Below, piece by piece: positions 1 through 9,267 of a DNA stretch of 64,000 bases. This DNA is from G963677185 sp963677185 (GTDB lineage Bacteria; Bacillota; Syntrophomonadia; Syntrophomonadales; Syntrophomonadaceae). How positions within the stretch are numbered: position 1 is the stretch's first letter; each line of letters starts with the position of its first letter. Where the stretch lies: positions 2,418,001-2,482,000 of the forward strand of contig OY781889.1 in NCBI GenBank assembly GCA_963677185.1, given 5' to 3'. The position numbers and the translations under genes are program-made. The notes below the pieces were generated by a model. The model was not told where the DNA came from. It worked only from the letters and a program-made list of their open reading frames with translations, and ran no database searches.

Positions 1-1664
1 ACTTTGTATTAATTGATGAGGCCAGAATTGCTTTTAATGAAGGCTTAAATGTTTTAACCGGAGAAACCGGAGCGGGGAAATCTATTGTAGTTGATGCGCT
101 GGGTTTGGTTCTTGGCGATCGAATGAAAAACGAATATATCAGGGATGAACGGCACAAACTATTAACCGAGGCGGTTTTTGACCTGAAGTTCAATCCTGAA
201 GCCAGGAACCTGCTGCTGGAAAACGGCCTGGCCGAAGATGATGGAGATGCTGAAACCCTGGTTATCACTCGTGAAATCCAATCAGGAGGCAAGAGCATAT
301 CGCGTATAAACGGGCGTATAATTAATGCCAGCCTGCTTCGGTCCCTTTCTCCCTTTCTGATCGACATGCACTTACAAAACGCCCGGCATAACATTCTGAA
401 GCCATCCAACTACCTGGACTATGTAGACAGCTTTGCTGGTGACATTAAGGAGGAAAGAAGCGGCATTGCCAGGCTTTATCAGGAGATTTCCACGATACGA
501 GACAGTATTGATCGCATAAGGAGCCAACAGCATCAGCGCGCGGAAAGGCTTGACTTTCTTGAATACCAAATTAAGGAGCTGGAGGCGCTAGGCCTGAATG
601 CGGGCGAGGAAGAAGAACTGCAAGAAAAACGGGAACGGGTTCGGGATGCCGCTTTATATTCAGACAGCTGCCGGAAGCTCTATAATCTGATTTATTCGGG
701 CGATGGTTGTGCATATGGGCAGTTGTATGACGCAATCAACCTTGCTTCCCGCCTGGAGAGGGATCCATTTTTTCACAGTCTGCTGGAGCCGCTTAATGGC
801 ATCTATTTCAGCCTGGAGGAACTGGGCGGAAAGCTGGCTCGCTTCAAGCAATCCCTGGATTTTGAGCCTGGAACCCTGGACCGGATTGAAGAGCGTTTAT
901 TCGAGTTGTCCAGGATCAGGAAAAAGTATGGCCGTACTGTGGAGGATTTGATCGAATATCATCGTGAAGCGGTAAAAGAGCGGAATGAACTGGTCAATAG
1001 CGAAGAGAGGGAGGTAGAATACGAAAAACAACTGGCAAACAGCCTGCAGGAGTACGATTCTTATGCCAAACTCCTGGGCACGAAGCGGGCGCAGGCAGCC
1101 GGGCAGTTGAAAAAAATGGTACACCAGGAATTAAGCGGCATGAACATGCCCCATCTGCGATTTGAAGTTGAATTAAAAAGCAGTTCCATGCCGGGACCCG
1201 GTGGATATGAAAGTGTGGAGTTCCTTTTTTCTGCCAATCCAGGAGAAGAGCTTCACCCGCTGCACAAGATAGCTTCGGGAGGAGAGCTGTCGCGTTTCAT
1301 TCTGGCCCTTAAAAAGGTTCTGGCCGAAGCTTACCTGGTTCCGACCATGGTATTTGATGAAATAGATTCAGGCATGGGAGGAAGCGCTCTGCAAACCATG
1401 GCGCTCAAGCTGGCGGAACTTGCTCAAGGCAGACAGTTGATAGTAATTACCCACGCTCCGCAAATTGCAAGCTACGCAAATACGCACTACCTGATTGATA
1501 AGCAGGTAAAAAATAATCGCACCAGTACCATAATCAGTTGCCTGGAAAAAAATGAGCGGGCCAAAGAACTGGCAAGAATGCTGGGTGGCGAGGATTACAG
1601 CGAGCTTGCTATGCAGACTTCTTGGGAGATGATCGATAAAGCTGCTCGCGTTATATACGACTAA
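1..1664 (+). CDS. recN: DNA repair ATPase RecN, 5' end cut off by the window
   Basis: RecN is an SMC-like ATPase that acts on double-strand breaks in homologous recombination. The reading frame is open from base 3. It shows the Walker A motif GETGAGKS near the start of the visible part, a central coiled-coil rich in Glu/Arg/Leu, the ABC signature as ASGGELSRF, and Walker B as MVFDEIDSG, followed by a conserved ITHAPQIA segment. About 553 residues are visible against a usual 555-570, so only roughly 10-15 N-terminal residues are missing. The TTG at 105 is internal, because the Walker A lies before it. The gene sits directly upstream of spo0A, a common order in Firmicutes. Confidence 0.95.
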   Translation, partial: FVLIDEARIAFNEGLNVLTGETGAGKSIVVDALGLVLGDRMKNEYIRDERHKLLTEAVFDLKFNPEARNLLLENGLAEDDGDAETLVITREIQSGGKSISRINGRIINASLLRSLSPFLIDMHLQNARHNILKPSNYLDYVDSFAGDIKEERSGIARLYQEISTIRDSIDRIRSQQHQRAERLDFLEYQIKELEALGLNAGEEEELQEKRERVRDAALYSDSCRKLYNLIYSGDGCAYGQLYDAINLASRLERDPFFHSLLEPLNGIYFSLEELGGKLARFKQSLDFEPGTLDRIEERLFELSRIRKKYGRTVEDLIEYHREAVKERNELVNSEEREVEYEKQLANSLQEYDSYAKLLGTKRAQAAGQLKKMVHQELSGMNMPHLRFEVELKSSSMPGPGGYESVEFLFSANPGEELHPLHKIASGGELSRFILALKKVLAEAYLVPTMVFDEIDSGMGGSALQTMALKLAELAQGRQLIVITHAPQIASYANTHYLIDKQVKNNRTSTIISCLEKNERAKELARMLGGEDYSELAMQTSWEMIDKAARVIYD

Positions 1665-1708
1665 AAGCGATAATCGGGGTACAAAATACGCGTAAAATAA
1701 GATAAATC

Positions 1709-1736
1709 TTGAATTTTGATGATAAAATCATATAAG
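1709..1736 (+). promoter_or_regulatory. Candidate sigma-A-type promoter of spo0A
   Basis: TTGAAT (1709-1714) and TATAAG (1731-1736) are separated by 16 bases and lie about 65 bases before the spo0A start. A 0A-box-like TTTGTAGAA, one mismatch from the usual TTTGTCGAA, lies at 1753-1761 between promoter and gene. It could allow Spo0A autoregulation, but a single degenerate copy is weak evidence. Confidence 0.4.
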
Positions 1737-1800
1737 ATACTAACGTGGGGTGTTTGTAGAAATAAAAAAGAAAATTGCATTACCGGGAGGTATAATTTGT

Positions 1801-2601
1801 ATGTGTGCTGTAGCCAGTCCGATTAAAGTGCTGATCGCTGACGATAATCGCGAATTCTGCGGGATTTTGAAGGAGTACTTCACCCGTGAGAGCGATTTTG
1901 ATCTGGTAGGCGTGTGTTCCAATGGAATAGAAGTATTGGACGTTCTCGGAAAGAAGGACGTGGAAGTACTGGTTCTGGACATTATTATGCCTTATATGGA
2001 TGGCATAGGCGTGTTGGAGAAGCTTGACAAGCTCCAACTGGCCAAAAGACCCAAGGTTATAATCTTAAGCGCCTTTGGACAGGAGAACGTTACTCAAAAA
2101 GCTGTTCAGCTGGGTGCTGATTATTATATTCTCAAACCATTTAATCTGCAGGTCCTGGGTGACAGGGTTCGCCAGGTAACTGAAGAAACCACTATGCGGA
2201 TGGACCGCAACGAACCCATGACGATGATGATTAGCTCCAGCGCACCCAAGAATTTGGAAGTCGAAGTTACTAAAATCATGCATGAAATAGGCGTTCCAGC
2301 ACATGTTAAGGGATATCAGTATCTAAGGGATGCGATTATCCTGGTGGTGGAAGAGATTAACTATCTTGGAGCTGTAACTAAAGAGCTGTATCCCGCCATT
2401 GCGAAAAAGTACGACACAACACCCAGCCGTGTGGAAAGAGCTATCAGGCATGCTATTGAGTTAGCCTGGGATCGCGGCGATACTGAAAAAATCAACAAAT
2501 TCTTCGGTTATACGGTAAATGGCGAGAAAGGCAAACCGACCAATTCCGAGTTTATTGCCATTATAGCCGACAAACTACGCCTGGAAAGCCGCATAAACTA
2601 G
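1801..2601 (+). CDS. spo0A: Sporulation master response regulator Spo0A
   Basis: Spo0A is the phosphorelay-controlled transcription factor that commits cells to sporulation. The N-terminal receiver domain (about residues 8-130) has the acidic pair in LIADDN, the phospho-acceptor Asp in LDIIMPY, and a late Lys in ILKPF. The C-terminal sporulation initiation domain (about 150-266) contains the recognition-helix segment TTPSRVERAIRHAIE. The ATG at 1801 was chosen because GGGAGG lies 10 bases upstream and the protein then starts just before the receiver domain; the GTG at 1750 would add an unsupported tail. Length 266 matches the family. Its presence indicates a spore-forming Firmicute. Confidence 0.96.
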   Translation: MCAVASPIKVLIADDNREFCGILKEYFTRESDFDLVGVCSNGIEVLDVLGKKDVEVLVLDIIMPYMDGIGVLEKLDKLQLAKRPKVIILSAFGQENVTQKAVQLGADYYILKPFNLQVLGDRVRQVTEETTMRMDRNEPMTMMISSSAPKNLEVEVTKIMHEIGVPAHVKGYQYLRDAIILVVEEINYLGAVTKELYPAIAKKYDTTPSRVERAIRHAIELAWDRGDTEKINKFFGYTVNGEKGKPTNSEFIAIIADKLRLESRIN

Positions 2602-2625
2602 TTGTCATTTTGTGTAGTCTTACTG

Positions 2626-2670
2626 AACACCACCTGCCGGGAAAACGATTATCTCGGCAGGGGTGTTTTT
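2626..2670 (+). terminator. Rho-independent terminator after spo0A
   Basis: An inverted repeat with arms 2626-2639 and 2655-2667 (core CTGCCG / CGGCAG) closes a 15-base loop. It runs directly into a T-rich tract at 2665-2670, 25 bases after the spo0A stop. Confidence 0.8.
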
Positions 2671-2779
2671 ATTATAATCAGACTAATCTGCAACAAAAAA
2701 TATGCTGCCTGGCGATTGGAGACATAGCCGCGCGCAGAAAGACTGAAAGCGGCTGATTTATAATAGACGGGGTGATCAT

Positions 2780-3457
2780 ATCCTAAGCATTACGGTGGTA
2801 ATACCTGCTTACAACGAAGCCGGCCGTATAGTCAGAACGCTGCGTGCAGTACAATCATTGCCGTCAATAGACAGGATTATCGTGGTAAATGACGGGTCAA
2901 CTGACGAAACCGCGCAGATTGTTAATGAACTCGGAATAGAACTGCTTAATCTACCGGTTAATATTGGCAAAGGCGGGGCTATGAACGCGGCTGCCAGGCA
3001 GGTGGATAGTGATATAATCGTATTTATCGATGCCGATCTGGGAGCTTCAGCCATGGAAGCCAGCAAGATAATCGCGCCGGTGGTAAGAGGCGAAGCCGAT
3101 TTGGCAGTAGCTGCGTTTCCTCCTCCGGTCAAGATGACCGGGCTTGGCATAGTCAGGGGGAGTGCAGCCTGGGTTATTCGCAGATTGGGTGGAATTGACT
3201 CCATTGCTCCGCTCAGTGGCCAGAGGGCAATGACTCGCGAACTGATGCTGGCGGTGTTGCCTTTTAACGAAGGATTTGGCGTAGAACTCGGCATGACCAT
3301 CCGGGCTCTGTTGCTGGGATACCGGATGGTGGAGGTCCCGACTCAGATGGTGCACCGGGAATGCGGGAGGGACATAGAAGGGGTCATGCATAGAACCCGG
3401 CAGTTATGGGCCGTTCTGGCCACTACTATTAAAGAAATGAGGAGAAGGAGACCATGA
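2780..3457 (+). CDS. Family 2 glycosyltransferase (probable ATC start)
   Basis: The protein transfers a sugar from a nucleotide-sugar donor. Visible motifs are the N-terminal VVIPAYNEAGR, VVNDGSTD, and the metal-binding FIDADLGAS (DXD-like). The family normally starts about 4-6 residues before VVIPAYNE, but no ATG, GTG or TTG exists there. GGGGTG at 2769-2774 is 5 bases before an ATC at 2780, which would give I-L-S-I-T-VVIPAYNE. The first orthodox start is GTG 2795, inside the conserved strand and about 20 bases from the ribosome site. The stop overlaps the next start (ATGA), so it is translationally coupled to the membrane protein at 3454. The substrate is unknown. Confidence 0.8.
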   Translation: MLSITVVIPAYNEAGRIVRTLRAVQSLPSIDRIIVVNDGSTDETAQIVNELGIELLNLPVNIGKGGAMNAAARQVDSDIIVFIDADLGASAMEASKIIAPVVRGEADLAVAAFPPPVKMTGLGIVRGSAAWVIRRLGGIDSIAPLSGQRAMTRELMLAVLPFNEGFGVELGMTIRALLLGYRMVEVPTQMVHRECGRDIEGVMHRTRQLWAVLATTIKEMRRRRP

Positions 3458-4290
3458 ATACTGCGTATATTGCAGGTGGAGCAGCCCTGGCAGGCTTTAT
3501 ACTTGAATTGGTCATCCTGTTTTTCTTCCTTAAAATGCTGGCTGAAGCTGGCGCTCTGCGTGAAAATCAGCGTAACGAAGATATACCAGCGGCTGCAGGA
3601 ATAAGCTTTCCAGCCGTTGTGATTCCGGCTTTCCTGGCCTATGCGATTTTACAGCGCTACCTGGCCTGGCCTGTGTTCACTTCAAACTACGTCATATACA
3701 TATTTGGAATGCTGGGAATGGCCATGCTTGGTTTTATCGATGATATGCTGGGAGGCATTGATTCCAGTTCCGTTAAACAACAGATTGCAATTATGATCCA
3801 GGGCGGCATTGCCGCCTCCACGGTAAGGAATTTCGGAGTAATTGTTATTGGCCTGTTTGTAGCTTTTTTTAACGCTGAAATATGGTGGGAATGGCTGCTG
3901 AATGCGCTTCTCATTGTAATGTTTACTAACCTGATGAACATTCTTGAGACCCGGCCTGGGCGGTCAGTTAAAGCTTACTTGCTATTTGGGGCGGCGATAG
4001 CATTGACAGCCCTGGGGCAGATTGACTTTGTTCTGATTGCTCCTCTTTCAGGGGCTGTGCTGGCTTGTTTGCTTTACGAACTAAAAACACCCTCCATGAC
4101 TGGTTACGTTGGTGCCAGCGTGCTCGGATTCACTCTGGGATTCTGGGGGGCTTGCGGTCTGAGCCTGTCTACCAGGATCGCATTACTCTTATTCCTAATA
4201 GTTATGCACCTTTTCACGGAAAGGTACTCCCTTGCCGATGTTATTGCCAATAATCGCCTTTTATCCAGGATAGATGAAACTGGCAATTAG
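3454..4290 (+). CDS. MraY/WecA-like polytopic membrane protein
   Basis: About eight or nine hydrophobic segments fill this 278-residue protein. The segment LGFIDDMLGG matches the catalytic DD motif of polyprenyl-phosphate hexose-1-phosphate transferases (GT4 of MraY/WecA type). A later NLMNILETRPGR replaces the usual NLTDGLDG-type loop, and the C-terminal His-rich loop is not evident. It could be a divergent or inactive phosphotransferase working with the adjacent GT2 on envelope glycan. The start ATG overlaps the GT2 stop. The assignment to the superfamily is reasonable; the exact reaction is not. Confidence 0.65.
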   Translation: MNTAYIAGGAALAGFILELVILFFFLKMLAEAGALRENQRNEDIPAAAGISFPAVVIPAFLAYAILQRYLAWPVFTSNYVIYIFGMLGMAMLGFIDDMLGGIDSSSVKQQIAIMIQGGIAASTVRNFGVIVIGLFVAFFNAEIWWEWLLNALLIVMFTNLMNILETRPGRSVKAYLLFGAAIALTALGQIDFVLIAPLSGAVLACLLYELKTPSMTGYVGASVLGFTLGFWGACGLSLSTRIALLLFLIVMHLFTERYSLADVIANNRLLSRIDETGN

Positions 4291-4317
4291 TTTGATAAAT
4301 ATTGCTGGAGGTGCGGA

Positions 4318-5436
4318 ATGGTTAATTCTGAACGTCTTATAAACAGTTTCATTGCAATGGTGCAGATTGAATCAATGAGCCGCAATGAAAAGAATTTTAT
4401 GAAATATCTGCAAAGCGAGTTTGTGAAACGCGGTTTTATCGGTTCGCTAGACAAAGCAGGCGATAAAACCGGTTCCAACTGTGGCAACTTGCTGCTGCGC
4501 AGGGAATCTGCCAGCGGAAGCGAGCCTGTTTTATTTTCAGCGCATATGGATACTGTGGTCAATGGGGCGAATATAAAAGTAGTCAGGGATGCAGACCGCA
4601 TCCGCAGCGATGGAACAACCATCCTGGGATCTGATGATAAAGCTGGGATCGCCACCTTGCTGGAGGCCATCGATGTATGCCTGGAAAATCGATATGAGCT
4701 GCCGGTTCTGGAAGTATTGTTCACGGTATGCGAAGAACAAGGTCTGATGGGTGCCAAGAATTTTGACTATTCTCAGTTGCGCTCCCGGATGGGGTTTGTT
4801 CTGGATGCGGGAGATGCTCCAGGCAGCGTCGTAGTGCAATCACCTTGCCAGAACTTTATCGGTTATACGGTCTACGGCAAATCCGCCCATGCCGGCATGC
4901 ATCCTGAAAAAGGCGTCAACGCCATTCACGTAATGGCTGGAGCGCTGGCCAGGATGGAATGCGGACGGATTGATGAGGAAACCACATGCAACTTTGGAAC
5001 CATTGAAGGCGGGCAGGCACGTAACATCGTGCCCGACATATGCAAAGTCGGTGGTGAATCAAGAAGCCTGAAGCGGGAAAAAATGGATGCGCTAACCGAA
5101 CGATTGACCGCAAGCTTTCTTAAAACTGTCGATGATCTTGGGGCTGAAGGGGAAGTAAAAGTCGAGTTCTTATACCCTGAAATCTGCCTGGCAGAAAATG
5201 AACCCGTGGTGCAGGTCGCTGTGGAAGCCGCCCGGAAAGCCGGCATACAGCCGTCGCTGGTGAAGACTGGCGGAGGGAGCGATGCCAGCATTATAAACGG
5301 TGCTGGTATCCGCTGTGCCAACCTGGGAATCGGGATGCAAAATGTTCATACGGTTGAAGAGTATATTCTAGTTGAAGATCTTGTTGCCGACGCGGGCTGG
5401 ATAGCACAGATTATGCGCTTGTGTTCAGAAAGATGA
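4318..5436 (+). CDS. M20 family metallopeptidase, tripeptidase T-like
   Basis: This is a zinc aminopeptidase-type protein of 372 residues. The metal ligands appear in FSAHMDTV (His-Met-Asp), LGSDDKAG (bridging Asp), and VCEEQGLMGAK (catalytic and ligand Glu pair). A dimerisation domain occupies the middle, and GGGSDASI near the C-terminus supplies the distal ligand region. GGAGGTG lies upstream of the ATG. The length and the HMDTV/GSDDKAG pair fit the PepT-like group found downstream of spo0A in many Clostridia. It probably trims small peptides in the cytosol. Confidence 0.88.
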   Translation: MVNSERLINSFIAMVQIESMSRNEKNFMKYLQSEFVKRGFIGSLDKAGDKTGSNCGNLLLRRESASGSEPVLFSAHMDTVVNGANIKVVRDADRIRSDGTTILGSDDKAGIATLLEAIDVCLENRYELPVLEVLFTVCEEQGLMGAKNFDYSQLRSRMGFVLDAGDAPGSVVVQSPCQNFIGYTVYGKSAHAGMHPEKGVNAIHVMAGALARMECGRIDEETTCNFGTIEGGQARNIVPDICKVGGESRSLKREKMDALTERLTASFLKTVDDLGAEGEVKVEFLYPEICLAENEPVVQVAVEAARKAGIQPSLVKTGGGSDASIINGAGIRCANLGIGMQNVHTVEEYILVEDLVADAGWIAQIMRLCSER

Positions 5437-5554
5437 CCGCTGGGCGAGTCCAGAGGAATGGCAAAAGAAATGCACTGGCAGATCAGCCTGCATTCGATAG
5501 AATAAATTAAGCGGAAATAGCAGACAAGTGACCACAGCCAAGAAGGAGCAGGGG

Positions 5555-6100
5555 ATGCACAAATCGGAAGAAACCATTTCATCTGAACGAATTTACGAAG
5601 GACGCATTCTGAATCTTCGGGTCGACCAGGTTATTCTGGCAGACGGACGTAAGGCCGTTCGCGAAATAGTGGAACACTCTCCAGCGGTGGCCATAGTGGC
5701 GCTGGATGAGCAGGATCGTGTGCTTCTGGTAAGACAATATCGCAAAGCTGTAGAACAGTATTTGGATGAAATACCGGCGGGGTCCATGGATGCCGGAGAG
5801 GAGCCCTTGGAAGCGGCCCGTCGTGAGCTGGCGGAAGAAACCGGGTACAGAGCCCGTGATTGGAAGCTAATATGTCGTTTCTACAGTGCTCCTGGATTTA
5901 CTGAAGAAGAAATGTACTTATATCTGGCCACCGGTCTGGAAGCAGGACAGGACAATCCTGATGAAGACGAAATTATTGAAAGTATCTGGATGCCGCTGGC
6001 AGAAGCCTGCCAGGCGATTTATAAACAGTCTATCCGGGATTCGAAAACCATAATCGGCCTTCAATTTGCTTGCCAATCTAACCGGAGAAACGATTGCTAA
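5555..6100 (+). CDS. Nudix hydrolase, ADP-ribose pyrophosphatase type
   Basis: The enzyme hydrolyses ADP-ribose or related nucleoside diphosphate derivatives. A full Nudix box is visible starting at GSMDAGEEP and ending RELAEETGY, exactly fitting G-x5-E-x7-RE-U-x-EE-x-G-U. The residues VRQYR and EIPAGSM before it are typical of the ADP-ribose pyrophosphatase subgroup (NudF/YqkG-like). ATG 5555 is preferred over GTG 5528 because AAGGAG sits at the right distance before it. It follows the peptidase, probably in the same transcript. Confidence 0.88.
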   Translation: MHKSEETISSERIYEGRILNLRVDQVILADGRKAVREIVEHSPAVAIVALDEQDRVLLVRQYRKAVEQYLDEIPAGSMDAGEEPLEAARRELAEETGYRARDWKLICRFYSAPGFTEEEMYLYLATGLEAGQDNPDEDEIIESIWMPLAEACQAIYKQSIRDSKTIIGLQFACQSNRRNDC

Positions 6101-6200
6101 CCCGATAAATTTATATGTTAATTCCCCAGCAGCATGAAATTATGGCCAAATTCGTAAGGATGGCCCATAATATATGTATTACTGTAAAGGGAGTGAGGGT

Positions 6201-8561
6201 ATGAATGCTAGAAACGGTCCATCAGGGCGTTTGCAGGGGGTAATCATCGTACTCGCCGCAGTTGTTCTTTTCACAATCCTTCCAGGTTCAGTTCCGGCTC
6301 AAGCAGCATCATTCAGTGATATTCAGGGCAGTACTTATGCGGCATATATAAGCTATTTGGGAAACCGGCAGGTGATCGAAGGCTATCCGGACGGCACCTA
6401 TAAACCGGAGCAGTCTATCAGCCGTGCGGAAGCTGCAACGATGATGGTTAAGGGGATGAAGCTGGACTGCAGCGATATAAGTGGCCCTTCCCCTTTTACC
6501 GATGTCTCGCTGGATTCCTGGGCTTATCCTTACATTTTGGCCGGATATCGTGCAGGTTATGTACATGGAGCTGGAGACGGAACATTCAGTCCAGATGATC
6601 TTATAAGCAGGTCGGAGGCTTTGACCCTGGTATTGAACCTGTCGAAGCAATCGAAGTCACAGGCGGTACTGCCGCTTTTTTTAGACCTGCCTTCGGGCCA
6701 CTGGGCTGCAGAGAGCGTTGCTACCGCATTGGCAGCAGGAATGTACACCACGAGCCCTGGCAACGAATATTTTTATCCTGAACAGCCGTTTTTAAGAGGA
6801 GAGATGGCCAGGGCATTTGCCGTTCTCTTAACTACAGACCCTGATTTCTACTGTGACGAAATGCAGGGAAAAGTAAGCAAGTTCAGCGGTGAAGTGAACC
6901 TCATGCGTAATGGGGCTTCTGTTGCCCTTGCAGACGGAACCACCATTATGGCGGGCGATTATTTAACCACCGGGAAGAATTCATATATAAATGTGTCCTA
7001 TCCTGATGGCAGTGCTATTAAGCTGGAGTCTGACAGCAGTCTATCGGTTGATAAAAGCCGGGGCCGTATGATAATTAATTCCGATGGCAGTTCGTCACAG
7101 GTGGTTGAAGAGCTGCGTTACCATCTCCCGGTTGGTGATATGTACACTGCCCTGGCCAGCTCACACGATTTGGATTCCAGCAGCGGTGGCGCCAGCACAC
7201 CCTGGTACGAACGCAAGGGATCCTGGTACACCAAAATATGGATAGATATGCCCTGGGGGGTGGCTGCCATTGAAGGAACATTCGCACGAACGCTGGTACT
7301 GCCAGCAACATCCTGCGAGATGAGCTGCCTCATTGGTTCAGCCCGGTTGTTGACCAGTGAGCAGGATATCGCTGGAGTCCAAGTAGTTCCCGGTTCCAGC
7401 AGCTTCATAAGAAGATTCGGTGATTCGGCATCTGCGCCGGCTGCGATGAGCAACCTTCAGATGCAGGCATGGATTGACCGAAGCCAATGGGTAATTGATG
7501 TAGCAGGTGATATTGCGGTTCAAGGCCAGTTGCGCGAGCAAAATGCCCTGGATGAAAACCTGCCTGCATTGAATGCAGAGTTTAATCAATTGCAAGGTTT
7601 GATGCAGAACCAGCTTGATCAACTGGAAAACGGCACATTGATGCAGGAGCACCAGGAGCTGCTGGGGAGGTTTAGCCGTGAATGGTCTACCGGTGACTCT
7701 GCCTATATTCCCCGTGGAATAACCATGGATGGCAGTGGAGCATTGTGGACTGTGCTCGACGGAAGCACCGGTTTTAGGATCAGGAAATACGATATGAACG
7801 GGGTGCAAAACGGAGAACTGTACAGCTATCAGCAGAGCTATGACATGCAGGATATAGCGATCGGCATCGATGGCCGCATCCTGGTAACAGACGCTGAGAA
7901 CGGACAGGTATTAAGCGTACTGCTGCCCGCAGGATTTGATTTTGCCTCTGTGGCCGCCAACCCGGCAGCCAGTCCCACTGCTGCCGCTCCCCTTCCATAT
8001 ACCTGGGAGAATCTGATTACCGGACTGCAGGAACCGTGCGGAATTGATGTCAGTCCTGATGGGACAATTTACGTGGCTGACCGAGCGGCAGGAACGGTAA
8101 CCAAGTACGATTCCAACGGACTAGCCATGCCATTTGTACACGATTTTTCCCGAATGCCTTCGGAATATATTCTGGTAAATTCACCGGACGGACTGGAGGT
8201 TGACAGAAGCGGGAATATATTTATAACCAGCAGCCAGGCCGGATGCATATACGAATTTAACAGCAGCGGGGACCAGCTGAACAGGTGGACCATCAATTCG
8301 GATGGCAGCGAGGTTTCCGGACCGTTTGGAATTGATACTGATTCGAATGGAGATATCTATATAAGCGATAGAAACAATGACCGGATCCAGGTATTCCGAC
8401 CGGATTTAGAGAACGGAGACCTTGCCAGACGATATAGCTTCGGAGAACTGGGCCGCTCTCAAGGCAATTTTAATTATCCCTGGGGTATAGCAGTGCAAAA
8501 CGCTCAGACGATATTTGTAGTGGACAGCGGCAACCGACGTATACAGGTAATTTCTGAGTAA
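6201..8561 (+). CDS. Secreted S-layer-homology, FecR-like and NHL-repeat protein
   Basis: ATG 6201 follows a GGGAGTGAGG ribosome site and opens a signal peptide (Arg-rich start, hydrophobic stretch, cut near PAQAASFSD). Three SLH repeats follow (roughly residues 32-210), each with the F-D-hydrophobic plus EG/HG-YPDGT or GDGTF pattern; the third is more degenerate. These normally bind cell-wall polysaccharide. Then comes a FecR-like beta domain (about 222-400; GDYLTTGKNSYINVSYPDGS), a short helical linker, and a beta-propeller of NHL-type repeats (about 490-786; IDVSPDGTIYVADR, DTDSNGDIYISDR, GIAVQ...IFVVDSGNRRI). The combination suggests a wall-anchored scaffold or adhesin. Its ligand is unknown. 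Confidence 0.85.
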   Translation: MNARNGPSGRLQGVIIVLAAVVLFTILPGSVPAQAASFSDIQGSTYAAYISYLGNRQVIEGYPDGTYKPEQSISRAEAATMMVKGMKLDCSDISGPSPFTDVSLDSWAYPYILAGYRAGYVHGAGDGTFSPDDLISRSEALTLVLNLSKQSKSQAVLPLFLDLPSGHWAAESVATALAAGMYTTSPGNEYFYPEQPFLRGEMARAFAVLLTTDPDFYCDEMQGKVSKFSGEVNLMRNGASVALADGTTIMAGDYLTTGKNSYINVSYPDGSAIKLESDSSLSVDKSRGRMIINSDGSSSQVVEELRYHLPVGDMYTALASSHDLDSSSGGASTPWYERKGSWYTKIWIDMPWGVAAIEGTFARTLVLPATSCEMSCLIGSARLLTSEQDIAGVQVVPGSSSFIRRFGDSASAPAAMSNLQMQAWIDRSQWVIDVAGDIAVQGQLREQNALDENLPALNAEFNQLQGLMQNQLDQLENGTLMQEHQELLGRFSREWSTGDSAYIPRGITMDGSGALWTVLDGSTGFRIRKYDMNGVQNGELYSYQQSYDMQDIAIGIDGRILVTDAENGQVLSVLLPAGFDFASVAANPAASPTAAAPLPYTWENLITGLQEPCGIDVSPDGTIYVADRAAGTVTKYDSNGLAMPFVHDFSRMPSEYILVNSPDGLEVDRSGNIFITSSQAGCIYEFNSSGDQLNRWTINSDGSEVSGPFGIDTDSNGDIYISDRNNDRIQVFRPDLENGDLARRYSFGELGRSQGNFNYPWGIAVQNAQTIFVVDSGNRRIQVISE

Positions 8562-8598
8562 AGAGAAAAGAGGGGCCGGTTCGTTTAATTAGGGACGG

Positions 8599-9267
8599 TT
8601 ATAGCAGCTTTCCTAAATCAGCAAGCGATGGAACAATGTAAGCCGGACAACCGATAAATCTTTCCGGGGTGTTGTGCCCATTGGGTATGATAAGGCAGTT
8701 AGCGCCCAGGGCACTGGCTACTTCATAGTCGTGCAGGGTGTCTCCGACCATCAGAACGCTGTTCGGGCTCAGGCTCATCCGGCTTATTAGCTCCTTGCCC
8801 GATTCCAGCTTGCTGTCGGCTCTTTTATCATCCAGGCCAGCGATAGCCGCGAAATAGCCCGTTATTCCGAATGAATCCACCGTCTCTTTCAGAACGCTCT
8901 GCTTGGCAGCAGATAAAATCGATTGGGATATGTTTTTCTGTTTGAGGCGCTGAAGGATTTCTTTTACACCATCATGGAGCTGGCAGCCAAGGCAGCGGCT
9001 CTCGTATTTACTGGTAAACTCATGTACCAGGTGATCATAGGGCTCGGTATCGAAAGAGAAACCCATTTTTACATAAAATTCAGCCACCGGGAAACCGAAC
9101 AGGCTGCGGTACCGGTGACAGTCGATTCCAGGCCAACCTCGAAACTCCAGCATCTGGTTAGTAATCTCTACTACCAGGTCTATATCATTTAACAGGGTGC
9201 CGTTCCAATCCCAGATTATATGATTGATAGCGCTGAAATCCAGGGTTTTATTTGTTTGTCCAATCAT
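8599..9267 (-). CDS. HAD-superfamily phosphatase, phosphoglycolate phosphatase-like
   Basis: The protein (222 residues) carries HAD motif I as IWDWNGTLLND with the nucleophilic Asp, a helical cap, a motif II Ser region (ILSAAKQS), a Lys in motif III, and motif IV as VGDTLHDYE. The DWNGT form rather than DxDGT is common in the Gph-like group acting on small phosphorylated metabolites. It is transcribed toward the SLH gene, convergent with it, and has no obvious partner. The substrate cannot be read from the sequence. Confidence 0.82.
   Translation of the reverse strand: MIGQTNKTLDFSAINHIIWDWNGTLLNDIDLVVEITNQMLEFRGWPGIDCHRYRSLFGFPVAEFYVKMGFSFDTEPYDHLVHEFTSKYESRCLGCQLHDGVKEILQRLKQKNISQSILSAAKQSVLKETVDSFGITGYFAAIAGLDDKRADSKLESGKELISRMSLSPNSVLMVGDTLHDYEVASALGANCLIIPNGHNTPERFIGCPAYIVPSLADLGKLL

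Noticed and set aside
8570..8610. GGGACGGTT near the HAD gene as a full copy of the 19660 palindrome
   Set aside because: Only nine bases match, with no partner arm nearby; it is at most a remnant.
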